A stretch of DNA of 64,000 nt from Myxococcales bacterium (GTDB lineage: Bacteria; Myxococcota_A; Polyangia; Polyangiales; JAFGIB01). How positions within the stretch are numbered: position 1 is the stretch's first letter; each line of letters starts with the position of its first letter. The notes under the pieces are model-generated. The model was not told the origin of the DNA. It did not search any database and saw only the letters and a list, made by a program, of their open reading frames with translations. A program made the translations under genes and the position numbers. Positions 1 to 9,434 of this stretch are shown piece by piece. The DNA lies in NCBI GenBank assembly GCA_029880325.1, contig JAOUOP010000011.1:100795-164794 (forward strand), in the 5' to 3' direction.

Positions 1-544
1 TGATCTCGACCTCGATGGGGGCCCGAAAGCAGCTGCCATCGTCCAGGCAGAACAGCCGCACGGGCGTCTGCCAGGGTTTGCTGGGGGCGGTGGCGCCGTT
101 GTCGATGTGGGTGAGCACCAGGTCGATGATCGCCGCTTCCAACGCCACCTGCCCTTCGGGGTGGCTGATGCGCAGGGCGAGCTTGGCGGTGAGGCCGGCC
201 TGGCCGGTGCCGCCGATGGGGATCGGGCCGCCGGCTTCGAGCGGCTGGTAGTCGATGGTCGTCAGCGGGTCGGCGATGCCGACCAGGCAGTCGTAGTCGC
301 CCTCGGCCATCAGGGGCGGTGGCTCGGGCCAGCTGCGCGCGAAGACGGCGGCATCGACGACAGCGGCATCGACGCCCGCCGCAACCGTCGGCGGGTCCTC
401 GGATGTCGAGGGGGGGCTGGAAGTCTCGGCGCCTCGATCTCCGCTGTCGGCGTCGGGGGTGGCGCCCGTGGGGCGGCAGGCCGCGGCGGCCAGCGCCAGC
501 AGACACCCCAGTCGCCGTTTCGTGGGCAGCCTCGGCCGCATCAT
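1..544 (-). CDS. Probable lipoprotein, 3' end outside the window
   Basis: This open frame starts at ATG 544 and runs off the left edge, so its C-terminus is missing. The first 23 residues have basic residues, then a hydrophobic stretch ending in an Ala-Ala-Ala-Cys lipobox-like motif, followed by a Thr/Ser/Asp/Pro-rich linker. That layout suggests an exported lipoprotein. The start overlaps the lgt stop as ATGA, so the two genes are probably translationally coupled. The visible middle part has two or three Cys residues and no domain I recognise. The coding strand and lipoprotein call are well supported, but the function is unknown. Confidence 0.7.
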   Translation of the reverse strand, partial: MMRPRLPTKRRLGCLLALAAAACRPTGATPDADSGDRGAETSSPPSTSEDPPTVAAGVDAAVVDAAVFARSWPEPPPLMAEGDYDCLVGIADPLTTIDYQPLEAGGPIPIGGTGQAGLTAKLALRISHPEGQVALEAAIIDLVLTHIDNGATAPSKPWQTPVRLFCLDDGSCFRAPIEVEI

Positions 545-1401
545 GGCTGCGGCTCGGCCGTGGGTCCGTGGCGCGAGCGCGAGCGCGCGTTGCTGAAGGC
601 GATGCCAGCGGCCGCGAGCAGCAAGAGCGACAGCAGCTGGGGAATGGAAAAGCCGAAGGGCTGGCTGAAGCTCACGTCCTCACGCACGTACTCCAGGCCG
701 AAGCGCAGGGCGCCGTAGCCCGCCAGCGTCGCAAGGCCGACCTGTCCCGGAAAGCTGCGCCGGCGCACCAGGCGCAGGCTCAGCCACAGCAGCACAAGGC
801 CCGCCAGCGCGGCCTCCAGCTGCGCCGGGTGTACCGGCATGGCGCTGTCGGCGTCGCTGGCGATCCCGTAGCGGTCGACGTGGTAGTCGAATGCGGGGGA
901 GCCGTTCGGAAAGGTGCCCAGGCTCGCGAGCCAGCCGGGGGCGTCCTCGGCTAGGGCCACGCCGAAGTCGCAGCCGTGCAGGTAGCAGCCGATGCTGCCC
1001 AGGGCCATGCCCAGGCCCATCGCCGGGGCGCTGGCGTCCAGGAAGACCTTCAAGGGGGTGCCCTTGCGGCGCAGGTAGAGCCAGGCACCCAGCAGCGCCG
1101 CAGCCAGGGCGCCGTGGGCCGAGGAGCCGCCGCCGGCCAGGTTCAGCAGGCCGCCGCTGTCGCTGCCGGGCGTCTCCCCGTAGAGCAGAAGGTGGGCGGC
1201 GCGACCGCCCACAAGGCCCGCCACCACGGCGCTGAAGTAGGCGCCCCCCAGCAACTCTTCGTCGAGTCCGCAGTGGCGCTGTCCCATGTGCACCGTCAGG
1301 CGCCAGCCCGCGACCACCGCCAGGCCCAGCATTAGGCCGTAGGAGTAGAGCGTCAGCGGCGCTCCGCCGGGTAGCTCGAGGGTGAACAGCACCGGATGCA
1401 T
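541..1401 (-). CDS. lgt: Prolipoprotein diacylglyceryl transferase (divergent Lgt)
   Basis: Lgt transfers diacylglycerol from phosphatidylglycerol to the lipobox cysteine of prolipoproteins at the inner membrane. The 286-residue length is normal for the family. The protein has about seven hydrophobic segments, an N-terminal start like other Lgt proteins (YSYGLMLGL), a family loop in reduced form (SAHGALAAALLGA, residues ~93-105), GSIGCYLHG in place of the usual GRIGNFING, HPAQLEA, and a C-terminal RFGLEYVRED matching the conserved RFxxEFxRE segment. The departures from the core motifs make it a divergent member. It lies 18 bp after the LysM gene and overlaps the downstream lipoprotein gene. 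The window is rich in lipoprotein substrates. Confidence 0.85.
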   Translation of the reverse strand: MHPVLFTLELPGGAPLTLYSYGLMLGLAVVAGWRLTVHMGQRHCGLDEELLGGAYFSAVVAGLVGGRAAHLLLYGETPGSDSGGLLNLAGGGSSAHGALAAALLGAWLYLRRKGTPLKVFLDASAPAMGLGMALGSIGCYLHGCDFGVALAEDAPGWLASLGTFPNGSPAFDYHVDRYGIASDADSAMPVHPAQLEAALAGLVLLWLSLRLVRRRSFPGQVGLATLAGYGALRFGLEYVREDVSFSQPFGFSIPQLLSLLLLAAAGIAFSNARSRSRHGPTAEPQP

Positions 1402-1419
1402 ATGGGCCTCGGTGGCGCG

Positions 1420-2619
1420 TCAGGGCGCCTTCGTCTGCGCGCTGGCTTCTTTGCCGGTCGCTTTGCCGGTTTTGCCGACCTGATCCGCTTGGGTCTCGGC
1501 CTTGGTCTCGGCCCTGGTCTCGGCTTTGGTCTCGGCTGCTTTGGTCTCGGCTGCTTTGGTCTCGGCTTTGGTCTCGGCTTTGGTCTCGGCTTTGGCCTGT
1601 CTGCGATCCTTGTTACGGCTCTGGGAGCGGCTGCGGTCGCCGGCGGTTTTTTCCTGGTCCTCGTTCGGCTCGGCTTCGGGGACGATGATCGATTTCTGGG
1701 CCTGGCGGAAAACGCGCATCACCTTGGGCGAGGTGCGCACGCTGTCGAGCTCCAGGAAGGGCTGCTGCTCCAGGGCTTCGTGAAAAGAGGCCATCGCCAG
1801 GTCGTCGCGGCCCAGGGCGATCAGCGCGGTGCCCAGCTCGCGGTGGATGGTGACGATCTGGCTACCGGTCAAGTCGCCGCCGCCGATCAGGCGGTTGGCC
1901 ATGGCGACGGCGTCGGCGTAGCGGCCCCGGCGCACGTGCTCGCGTAGCTCGGGCAGGCGTTGATCGATCTCCTGTTGCTTGTCGCGAATCTCGCCGCCGG
2001 GAGGGGGTGGCGTGTCGTTCTCAACGGCGGCGTTCTTGCCGGCGTCGGTCAGCACCAGGTTGGCCAGCGGGATCAGCACGATCTGACCGCGGGTCAACTT
2101 CGGTCGCGGTAGCTGATTGAAGCGGCGAATCGTCATCACCGCGTTGCTGGTGTCGTAGTAGAGCGCGGCCAGCTTGCGCAGCGTGTCGGTCTGACTGGTC
2201 ACGTGGCGCAGGGGATAGGGGATCAGCAGCTCGGCGCCCGGGTCGGGGTGCTCGCCCGCGGTGCCGTGGTTAGCCTCCAGCAGCACGAAGGCGCGCTGGG
2301 TGTCGCCGTAGTAGCGGGCCGCGACCGTCGCCCAGGTCTCGCCGTCGCTGACGGTGTGGTAGGAGACGGTCGGAATCTTCAGTCGCAGCCCGACCACGAT
2401 GGCCGAGCCGCCCTCGCTGGTCAGGCCGTTTTCGGCCACCAACACACCCTCGCGGCGTGGATCGCCGTAGTAGAGTTCCGCGATCGAGGCCAGCGTCTCG
2501 CCCGGTTTGACCATGTGCACGATGGCGGCCTGGGCGTCGGCCAGCGCCGGCCACAGCAGCGCCAGCGCGAAAACGAAGGCCCTGCAGTGTCGACCGCCGT
2601 GGACGCGCAGCAACTTCAT
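1420..2619 (-). CDS. LysM-repeat envelope protein with Lys/Glu/Thr repeat tail
   Basis: The chosen start (ATG 2619) places a signal peptide directly at the N-terminus, ending near ALADAQA. An upstream in-frame ATG at 2703 overlaps the kinase stop as ATGA and would add 28 low-quality residues, so the start is uncertain. After the signal there are three LysM-like repeats (IVHMVKPGETLASIAELYYG, then two weaker ones), expected to bind peptidoglycan. A helical region possibly of TPR type follows, then a charged tail of repeated AETK units encoded by a 12-bp tandem repeat. It sits between a PEGA kinase and lgt in one operon, which fits a cell-envelope role. Confidence 0.8.
   Translation of the reverse strand: MKLLRVHGGRHCRAFVFALALLWPALADAQAAIVHMVKPGETLASIAELYYGDPRREGVLVAENGLTSEGGSAIVVGLRLKIPTVSYHTVSDGETWATVAARYYGDTQRAFVLLEANHGTAGEHPDPGAELLIPYPLRHVTSQTDTLRKLAALYYDTSNAVMTIRRFNQLPRPKLTRGQIVLIPLANLVLTDAGKNAAVENDTPPPPGGEIRDKQQEIDQRLPELREHVRRGRYADAVAMANRLIGGGDLTGSQIVTIHRELGTALIALGRDDLAMASFHEALEQQPFLELDSVRTSPKVMRVFRQAQKSIIVPEAEPNEDQEKTAGDRSRSQSRNKDRRQAKAETKAETKAETKAAETKAAETKAETRAETKAETQADQVGKTGKATGKEASAQTKAP
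1492..1595. repeat. 12-bp tandem repeat inside the LysM gene
   Basis: About eight copies of the unit ggtctcggcttt, some with an added ctg codon, encode the AETK repeats of the LysM protein tail on the minus strand. All units keep the reading frame. Copy number is likely to vary between strains. Confidence 0.85.
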
Positions 2620-2699
2620 CGGCGACGGCGGGTTCGGCGCACCGCCAGACCCGCGAGGCTGTGGTGCTCTCAATCCAACTGAAGCCATGGGGCAGGGGC

Positions 2700-4055
2700 T
2701 CATCGCCGTGCCGTTCCGCTAGGGGGGGGCGCCGAGCCCTCGGCGGGCTCTTTCTTCGGTTCCAGCGTCACCGACAGCAGCTTGGTCTCGCCGGAGCGTA
2801 CCGTGACCTCGCCGCGTTTGTCGTGGAAGTAGGGGTTTACGTATTTGATGTAGTGGCGGCCGGGCGTGACGGCGATGGGTTGGGCGGTGGGCGTGGTGGC
2901 CATGCGCTGGCCGTCGATGTAGATGTCGGCCCAGGGATCGACCACAACGCGAATGTAGCCGGCGTTGTCGGGGGTCAGTGTGTGCACGCTGCGGTTTTGG
3001 TAGCTGCCGGCTCCGGCGCTGAAGCGGCCGTCGCTGGCCTGGATCGCGCCACCGGCGCCCAGAAGGGCCAGGAAGGTGGCGCCGAAGACGAGCGTGGCGC
3101 TGCGCGTCAGCTCGCGATCGCGATGTCCGCCGGGCAGGCTGCGGGCGGCGCCGGCCTCGAGGATGTCGGAGGCCTCTTTTTCGCCCACCACGCCGATGTC
3201 GCGCAGGTACATCACCAGACGCGCGCTGTGGTTCATGCCGACCCGGCCGGCCAGAAACTCCATCAGATCGTCGATCAGATTCTGGGTGCTCGGATAGCGG
3301 CTGGCGGGGATCTTCTCCATGCAGCGGGCGAGCATTCGCTCCATGCTGCTGGGCACGGAGCCGACCAGCTTGCGCGGGCTGACGTAGCGGTCGAGACGGA
3401 TTTTCTGCATCACCGTGCGCGCCTCGTCTTCGACGAAGGGCTTGTGTCCGGTGATGCTTTGGTAGAGCACGATGCCGAGCGAAAAGATGTCGCTACGGAA
3501 GTCCAGCTTGTCGCCCAGGATCTGCTCGGGGCTCATGTAGCTGGGCGTGCCCACGCCGGTGCCGGTCTCGGTCAAGTCGGTCAGGTTGTGATCGCGGGCG
3601 ATGCCGAAGTCCATCAGCTTCACCTCACCCTGGTGGCTGATCATGATGTTGGCCGGCTTGATGTCGCGGTGGATGATGCCGCGGAAGTGGGCGTAGTCCA
3701 GGGCGCGCGCGGTCTGCAGGGCGATGATGGCGGCCACATCGACCGGTAGCTTGGGCGTGAGCTGCAGCAGGTCGTAGAGATCGATGCCCTGCACGTACTC
3801 CATCACGATGTAGAGCGTGTTGCCGTCCTTGAGGTAGTCGTGGACGTGCAGGATGTTTTCGTGCTGCAGCGAGGCCATGAAGCGGGCCTCGCGCTCGAAG
3901 CGCTGCGCAAACTGGCTATCTACCGCGATCGAGGGCTTGAGCGCCTTGATCGCAACGACGCGCTCCAGCGGCTCCTGGACGGCCTTGTAGATGACCGCCA
4001 TGCCGCCGCTGCCGATTTCACCGATGATGCGGCAGTTGCCGATGCGATCGAGCAT
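2700..4055 (-). CDS. Ser/Thr protein kinase with transmembrane segment and PEGA domain
   Basis: This is a Hanks-type kinase. It shows a Gly-rich loop (IGSGGMAVIYK, residues 14-24), catalytic Lys in VVAIK (~37), HRDIKPANIM (~130), DFGIA (~149) and GTPSYMSPEQ (~170). A regulatory linker leads to one membrane segment (~318-338). The extracytoplasmic part carries a PEGA-type domain (VDPWADIYIDG ... YIKYVNPYF), common in Myxococcota surface proteins and kinases. All catalytic residues appear intact. The gene is first in a minus-strand operon with LysM and Lgt genes, so it may couple envelope sensing to phosphorylation. The substrate is unknown. Confidence 0.93.
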   Translation of the reverse strand: MLDRIGNCRIIGEIGSGGMAVIYKAVQEPLERVVAIKALKPSIAVDSQFAQRFEREARFMASLQHENILHVHDYLKDGNTLYIVMEYVQGIDLYDLLQLTPKLPVDVAAIIALQTARALDYAHFRGIIHRDIKPANIMISHQGEVKLMDFGIARDHNLTDLTETGTGVGTPSYMSPEQILGDKLDFRSDIFSLGIVLYQSITGHKPFVEDEARTVMQKIRLDRYVSPRKLVGSVPSSMERMLARCMEKIPASRYPSTQNLIDDLMEFLAGRVGMNHSARLVMYLRDIGVVGEKEASDILEAGAARSLPGGHRDRELTRSATLVFGATFLALLGAGGAIQASDGRFSAGAGSYQNRSVHTLTPDNAGYIRVVVDPWADIYIDGQRMATTPTAQPIAVTPGRHYIKYVNPYFHDKRGEVTVRSGETKLLSVTLEPKKEPAEGSAPPPSGTARR

Positions 4056-4308
4056 GCTCGCTGGGTTTCAAGGCCGGGGTGGATTACCCCGATATGTTGG
4101 GGGATTGGGAGGGCCGTTGCAACAGATCTTCGGCACCCACTGCCGGGGATCGGTGCCGGGGTAGGCCAGGAACCAGTCCGTAGCCTGCATCGGTCAGCGC
4201 CGCCCTGTCAAACCGGCTGGTTTTCGTGGCTCTTGGAAAAATCCCAATCAATTCGGGACCTTGAAATCCGCATGCCGGACTTCGGGGGGGTGCTTGCAGA
4301 CAATGTGC

Positions 4309-5466
4309 TCAATAGACGCACAGGGCGTAGGAGGCCATATCGAAGCCGCCGCGGCCATCGCGCAGGGTCACGAAGAAGCGCACCAACATGCCGGTCTTGG
4401 CCACCTCCAGAGCATTGAGCAGCGCCGGGCTGGGTGGCTCCCACTCGATGAGCTTGTCGATGGTGTCGGGGTCGCCGTCGTCGACCTCGGGATCGGGGTC
4501 GTCGAGGTCCGCGTCTTGGAAGAGCGTGAAGCGGCGCTCCATGTCGCCGGCGGTGGCGTGGATCACCACCTCCATATTCTCACGGCCCTCCTCGAGGGCT
4601 TCGCGCACATCGTCGCGCAGGGAGATGCGGATCGCGTGGTCGCCGGGGTCGGCCGGGCGCAGATCCAGGCCGTAGCCGCTCTTGGGGGCCGAGGAGCTGC
4701 AGTCGCCCTCGGGCGGGAACTCGTCGCGCTCAAAGCGCTCCCATTGGCCGCCGTCGATGTTCAGGGTCAGGGCGTCCAGCGGCGGGTTTTGGTTTTCGAC
4801 CGAGGGGTCGTGCTGCACCGGGATCAGGGCGCTGAAGTGGATCCCCTCGGTGTTTTCGTCGTCGCAGCCCATCAGCGTCGGCAGCGTGGGGTCGAGCACG
4901 GCTTTGCCGCGCTCGCAGACCACACCCAGCAGGAGTGCCTCGTTGGCCCTGAAGCCGCCGGGGATCCCGATGGTGGTCTCGGGCGCGCCCTCGAGGCAGC
5001 GTAGGGAGACGCCTTCGAATTCGAAAAGCTCGTCGCCCAGGTCGCCGCAGCTCAGGACAAAGCCCTCATCCAGCAGCTGCGTTACGTCGTCCTCCAACTG
5101 CGGGTCCACCTCGGCGGTGGCGCTGAGGCGAGCTGCGTCCAGGAACTCCTGGCAGATCGGAACACCGCCGGTGTACTGGTCGGGGGCGGTGCACTGGATC
5201 ACCATGGAGCTGACGCCCTCGATGTTCTTGGCGGTGGTGTCGAAGACCGTGGCCAAGCTCACGTGCAGCCGCTCGCCCGGTTTGGGCGACGCGCGCGTTT
5301 CGTCGCCGACCACCTCGAAACGCGAGCCCAGCACGCGCATGCGCTCGATCAAGGTCGCCTCGGGCAGGTCGTCGTCGCAGCCGCTGCCGAGCAGCAGGGC
5401 GAGCACCGAAAGCAACTGCAGCAGGGCGCTCGACCGGGAGGGGGACGTGGCGGATGTCGTTCGCAT
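4309..5466 (-). CDS. Lipoprotein of unknown function, partner of the TonB-receptor fusion
   Basis: The 385-residue protein begins with a signal ending in the lipobox LLLGSGC, followed by an Asp-rich +2 region. The rest is acidic, contains about ten cysteines likely to form disulfides, and matches no family I can name. Its start overlaps the stop of the upstream TonB-receptor gene by one base, so the two are co-translated. A surface or periplasmic accessory role for the receptor is an inference from this context. The 253 bp between its stop and the kinase start (4056-4308) hold no gene I can support. Confidence 0.8.
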   Translation of the reverse strand: MRTTSATSPSRSSALLQLLSVLALLLGSGCDDDLPEATLIERMRVLGSRFEVVGDETRASPKPGERLHVSLATVFDTTAKNIEGVSSMVIQCTAPDQYTGGVPICQEFLDAARLSATAEVDPQLEDDVTQLLDEGFVLSCGDLGDELFEFEGVSLRCLEGAPETTIGIPGGFRANEALLLGVVCERGKAVLDPTLPTLMGCDDENTEGIHFSALIPVQHDPSVENQNPPLDALTLNIDGGQWERFERDEFPPEGDCSSSAPKSGYGLDLRPADPGDHAIRISLRDDVREALEEGRENMEVVIHATAGDMERRFTLFQDADLDDPDPEVDDGDPDTIDKLIEWEPPSPALLNALEVAKTGMLVRFFVTLRDGRGGFDMASYALCVY

Positions 5467-8096
5467 CAGATCTCCCCCCTCAGACCCAGGTTGGGCAGGA
5501 TCGGTAGGCCGCGGATCGGTTCGCGCTTTCGGTATTCGTAGTCGTAGACGTAACCCTCGGGATTGACCTCATTGTAGACGTTCTGCACGTCCAGATAAAA
5601 CGCAAGCTTCCAGGCGTCGAATGTCCAGAGCTTCTCGAGGCGCAGGTCGAGGCGGTTGAAGGCGTCGTTGCGGGCCGAGTTCACGCGCCCGAAGACCGGC
5701 GAGTGCTGGCCGGTGGCGGTGTTCAAGACGTCGCCGATGATCGGCGTATTCGGGTTGCCGCTGACCAGGCGGAAGGTGGCGCCCGCCTCCCAGCCGCGGC
5801 CCAGCCGGTAGACGGCGGAGGCGGTGAGGATGTGGGGCTGGTCGAAGTCGAACAGGCGCCAGGGCTGGCCCGGGTGGTCCATGCGCTCCGAGCGCATCAG
5901 CGTGTAGCTGAGGTAGCCGAAGAAGCGGCCGCGCGGGTTGACCGTGGCGGCCAGCTCCATGCCGTAGATGCGGCCCTCGCCGCCGTTTTCGAAGATCGGC
6001 GGTTGGCCCAGCTCGGTGCCGACGACCAGGTCGTAAAGGTGCTTGTAGAAGCCGTCGAGTCCGAGCTTGATGCCCTCGGTCACCTGCTGGTCGGCACCGG
6101 CGCTCAGGTGCAGGGTGCGGGTGGGCCTGAGGTTGTCGTTGCCCAGCTTGGGCGAGGACTCGTGCCACTCGGGCGGCTGCGTGAACATGCCGACGCCGGC
6201 CTTGAGCGTGGTGGTCTCGGTGAGCGTGTAGTGGACCGAGGAGCGCGGGTCGAAGCTGAAGGCGTCGATCTCGCTGAAGTAATCGATGCGGCTGCCCAGC
6301 ACCAGGCGCGCGGCACCGAGCGTAAAGCCGGTCTCCAGATAGACCGCCGGCTGCACCACCAGGAAGTCATCGCTGACTTCGATCTTGTCGCGGTTGCTAA
6401 AGCTGCCCTGCATCGCCTCCGGGTTGCCGTCGGTCTGGCCCGCTGGCGGGCCGGTGTAGACGTAGTTGCCGGGGAAGGCGAAGAAGTCGAGGCCGCCGAC
6501 GACCTGCACCTTGTCGGTGACGCGACCGCGCCACTCGCTGCGGGCGAAGACCTCGGTGCCGCTGACGTTGAACTTGAAGGCGTCGCCGAAGCCAAGGTCC
6601 AGGTCGACGAAGTCGGCGCTCAGGTTGACGTCCTGGTCGACGTTCTCGCTGAGCTTGCGGCGCCAGGAGCCGTGGACGCGGTGGAACTGCGTGCCGAAGT
6701 CGAAGTTGCCCGCCAGGGCCGAGTCCGAGTCGTTGGGCTCGTCGAAGAGCAGCGCGAACTCGTCGCTGAAGCCGTAGACCATCAGCCGGATCTTGTCGCG
6801 GTTGCTCGGGCGGTAGCTGCCCATCAACTGGTAGTCCCAGTAAACGGGCGCGGCGATGGTAGAGATATTCGAGTTCTGGGCCACGCCCTCGAAGACCGTA
6901 TCCAGGTGGCTGCGCCGCGCTGCGAAACCGAAGGAGGCGTCTTCGTTGATGGGCGCGAGCAACACCATCGAGGAGTCGATCAGGTTCAGGTCGGCCACGC
7001 CCTTGAGTTCCTCGCGCGGCAGCTCCGAGGCGGTCACGTCGAGCACGCCGCCGCGGCGGCGGCCGTAGCGCACCGAGAAGTTGCCCGGATAGAACTCGAT
7101 GCTCTCGATCATGCGCGAGTTGATGACGCTGGTCAGACCACCGAAGTGGTACATGATCGGGATCTGCAGGCCCTCGAAGAGCACTGCGGTGTCCGACGGC
7201 GAGCTGCCGCGCACGATCAGCAGGCCGGCGCCCAGGGGCGGCCGCGCCACGCCGGGCAAGAGCTCCACCGTGCGCAGGGCGTCGCCGCGGGTGCCGGGGA
7301 TGCGCGTGAGCTGCTCCTTGCCGATGGAGCGGCGGGTGACCTCCCGCGGTGGCGGAGGGATGCGCGCCACGGCCCCGAACGCGTTCGGATCTTCGGGCTC
7401 TTCGAGGCGGTAGATGACGTCGGTGATCTCGCCCGAGCTGATCTCCTCGGAGACCTCCATCGGCTCCAGGCCTTCGCTCGCTGCGCGCACCAGGTAGAAG
7501 CCCGGCGGCAGATCTTGGAAGGTGAAGCGTCCCTCGGCATCGGTCAGGACCCGCTCGCTCAGCGATCCGTCCTCGCTGGTCAGCGATACCTCGGCGCCGG
7601 CGAGGGGCTTTTCGTTGTCGGAGTCCAGCACCTGGCCTTCGAGGCGGCCAGGCGGTGGTGGCGGCGGCTCGCCTTCGGCTTCGGGTTCCGGCTCGGGTTC
7701 CGGCGCGGCCTGGATCTCGAAGACGTAGGGGTAGTGGATCTTGGCGGGGATCGGCTCGCCGTTGCGCGTGGCTGGTTCGAACTCGAACTGGCGCACGGCT
7801 TCGAGCGCGGCTTCATCGAAGCCGTGGCCGGCGCCCTGCACGACCGACGCTTCGCGCACCGAACCGTCGGCGTTGATGAGCACCTGCACGACGACCCGAC
7901 CCATGATGCCTTGCGCGAAGGCTTCGGGAGGGTACGTCGCCTCCACGAACTTCTTGATCTGCGGCGGCGTGACTACGGGACGCGCCGGTTGTTCGCTGGA
8001 GGCCCCGTCATCAGGGGCTTGTGCCTGCGCCGCCGTCGGGCTGGCGAACAGGAAGAGAAGGGCCGCTGCCCAGACCGCACGGAATAACACCACCAT
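5466..8096 (-). CDS. TonB C-terminal domain fused to a TonB-dependent outer-membrane receptor
   Basis: The 876-residue protein has a signal peptide, then a TonB C-terminal-like domain (~45-130, with YPPEAFAQGIMGRVVVQV and INADGSV), a Pro/Glu linker, a carboxypeptidase-regulatory-like beta sandwich (~150-230), a receptor plug (~270-365, with LLIVRGSSPSDTAVLFEG) and a beta-barrel to the C-terminus. The domain that normally sits on the inner-membrane energiser is here exported ahead of the plug. This fusion order is known in Myxococcota-type proteins, but its mechanism is not clear to me. The substrate is unknown; the downstream lipoprotein overlaps it. Confidence 0.9.
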   Translation of the reverse strand: MVVLFRAVWAAALLFLFASPTAAQAQAPDDGASSEQPARPVVTPPQIKKFVEATYPPEAFAQGIMGRVVVQVLINADGSVREASVVQGAGHGFDEAALEAVRQFEFEPATRNGEPIPAKIHYPYVFEIQAAPEPEPEPEAEGEPPPPPPGRLEGQVLDSDNEKPLAGAEVSLTSEDGSLSERVLTDAEGRFTFQDLPPGFYLVRAASEGLEPMEVSEEISSGEITDVIYRLEEPEDPNAFGAVARIPPPPREVTRRSIGKEQLTRIPGTRGDALRTVELLPGVARPPLGAGLLIVRGSSPSDTAVLFEGLQIPIMYHFGGLTSVINSRMIESIEFYPGNFSVRYGRRRGGVLDVTASELPREELKGVADLNLIDSSMVLLAPINEDASFGFAARRSHLDTVFEGVAQNSNISTIAAPVYWDYQLMGSYRPSNRDKIRLMVYGFSDEFALLFDEPNDSDSALAGNFDFGTQFHRVHGSWRRKLSENVDQDVNLSADFVDLDLGFGDAFKFNVSGTEVFARSEWRGRVTDKVQVVGGLDFFAFPGNYVYTGPPAGQTDGNPEAMQGSFSNRDKIEVSDDFLVVQPAVYLETGFTLGAARLVLGSRIDYFSEIDAFSFDPRSSVHYTLTETTTLKAGVGMFTQPPEWHESSPKLGNDNLRPTRTLHLSAGADQQVTEGIKLGLDGFYKHLYDLVVGTELGQPPIFENGGEGRIYGMELAATVNPRGRFFGYLSYTLMRSERMDHPGQPWRLFDFDQPHILTASAVYRLGRGWEAGATFRLVSGNPNTPIIGDVLNTATGQHSPVFGRVNSARNDAFNRLDLRLEKLWTFDAWKLAFYLDVQNVYNEVNPEGYVYDYEYRKREPIRGLPILPNLGLRGEI

Positions 8097-8247
8097 CGCT
8101 GCGCGGGCGGAGCCTACCCGCCTCGGCAGGTCGCGGTAAAGCCCCGAACGTGCGAAGAATTCGGCACATTTGCCAGCTCCTGGCCACTGCTGCTATCAGC
8201 GTGGGCGGCTCGACTTCAGCGCAGATCCGGGCTACAGACCCGCGGCC

Positions 8248-9351
8248 ATGAGCCTGTCGGTCGGCATCGTCGGTCTACCCAACGTGGGCAAGTCCACGCT
8301 CTTCAACGCGCTGTCGGAAAAGCAGGCCGAGGCGGCGAACTACGCGTTCTGTACCATCGACCCCAACCACGGGGTCATCCCGGTGCCCGACCCGCGCTTC
8401 GACGCCCTGGTCAAGCTCTACGAGCCCCATAGTGCGGTGGCCGCCACCGTCGATTTTGTCGACATCGCGGGGCTGGTGAAAGGCGCAAGCCGCGGCGAGG
8501 GGCGTGGCAATGCCTTCCTATCCAATATTCGGGACTGCCAAGCGATAGCCCATGTGGTGCGCTGTTTCGAGGACGACAACGTGGTGCACGTGGACGGCCG
8601 CGTCGATCCCATCGCCGACATCGAGACCATCGAAACCGAGCTGATCCTCAAGGACTTGGAGACGGTCGAAAAGCGCCGCGAGCGGGCGCGGCGTGCGGCC
8701 AAGGGTGGCGACCCCATGGAGCAGGCGGCGTTCGCGCTATGCGAGGCGCTTGCCGCCACCCTCGACGGCGGCAAACGCGCCGCCCTGCATCCCTGCGATG
8801 ACGACAAGCAGCGCCAGGTGCTGGCGGAGCTGGCGCTGATCACCAGCAAGCCCATGTTCTACGTGGCCAATGTGCGCGAAGAGCAGCTGTCTTCCCTCGA
8901 CAGCGATCCGCTGGTGTCGGCGGTGCGAGCCCGGGCCGAGGCCGAGGGGGCCGAGCTGAACGTGATCTGCGCGGCCATCGAAGCCGAGATCATGCAGTTG
9001 CCGGTGGCCGAGCGGGCGGAGTTTTTGGAGTCGGTGGGGCTGACGGAGCCGAGCCTGAACGCGGTGATTCGCACGGGCTACCAGGTGCTGAACCTGATCA
9101 CCTATTTCACGGCCGGCAAAAAAGAAGTTCGCGCCTGGACCATCGAGCGCGGCACGCGCGCGCCCCAGGCCGCCGGCAAGATCCATTCCGACTTCGAGCG
9201 TGGCTTCATTCGCGCCGAAGTGATCGACTGGCAGGATCTGGTCGAGTTGGGCAGTGAGAGCGCCTGCAAGAGCGCCGGCAAAATGGGCACCGAGGGCAAG
9301 GACTACGTGGTGCGCGACGGCGACGTCATGCACTTTCGCTTCAACGTCTGA
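8248..9351 (+). CDS. ychF: Redox-regulated ATPase YchF (Obg-like)
   Basis: The start at ATG 8248 gives the canonical N-terminus [21 protein letters not shown] and a length of 367 residues, normal for the family. The P-loop (GLPNVGKST) is at residues 8-16, followed by the switch region and a [14 protein letters not shown]3 segment. A central coiled-coil region precedes a C-terminal TGS domain (~280-365) ending in [16 protein letters not shown]. YchF binds ATP rather than GTP and associates with ribosomes. It is transcribed divergently from the TonB-receptor operon across a gap of about 150 bp. Confidence 0.97.
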   Translation: MSLSVGIVGLPNVGKSTLFNALSEKQAEAANYAFCTIDPNHGVIPVPDPRFDALVKLYEPHSAVAATVDFVDIAGLVKGASRGEGRGNAFLSNIRDCQAIAHVVRCFEDDNVVHVDGRVDPIADIETIETELILKDLETVEKRRERARRAAKGGDPMEQAAFALCEALAATLDGGKRAALHPCDDDKQRQVLAELALITSKPMFYVANVREEQLSSLDSDPLVSAVRARAEAEGAELNVICAAIEAEIMQLPVAERAEFLESVGLTEPSLNAVIRTGYQVLNLITYFTAGKKEVRAWTIERGTRAPQAAGKIHSDFERGFIRAEVIDWQDLVELGSESACKSAGKMGTEGKDYVVRDGDVMHFRFNV

Positions 9352-9434
9352 AGTCGGCGCTGCCGCCTGCGGTGGCGCAAGAAGCTGCCGGGGAAAGTCC
9401 CAAACCCCGTGTGGAATCGCGGTAGCATGGGCAC

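Noticed and set aside
5703..8087. Very long open frame antisense to the TonB-receptor fusion
   Set aside because: High GC gives long stop-free antisense frames. The translation is full of Val/Ala/Gly/Arg/Asp without domains, whereas the minus strand has clear families.
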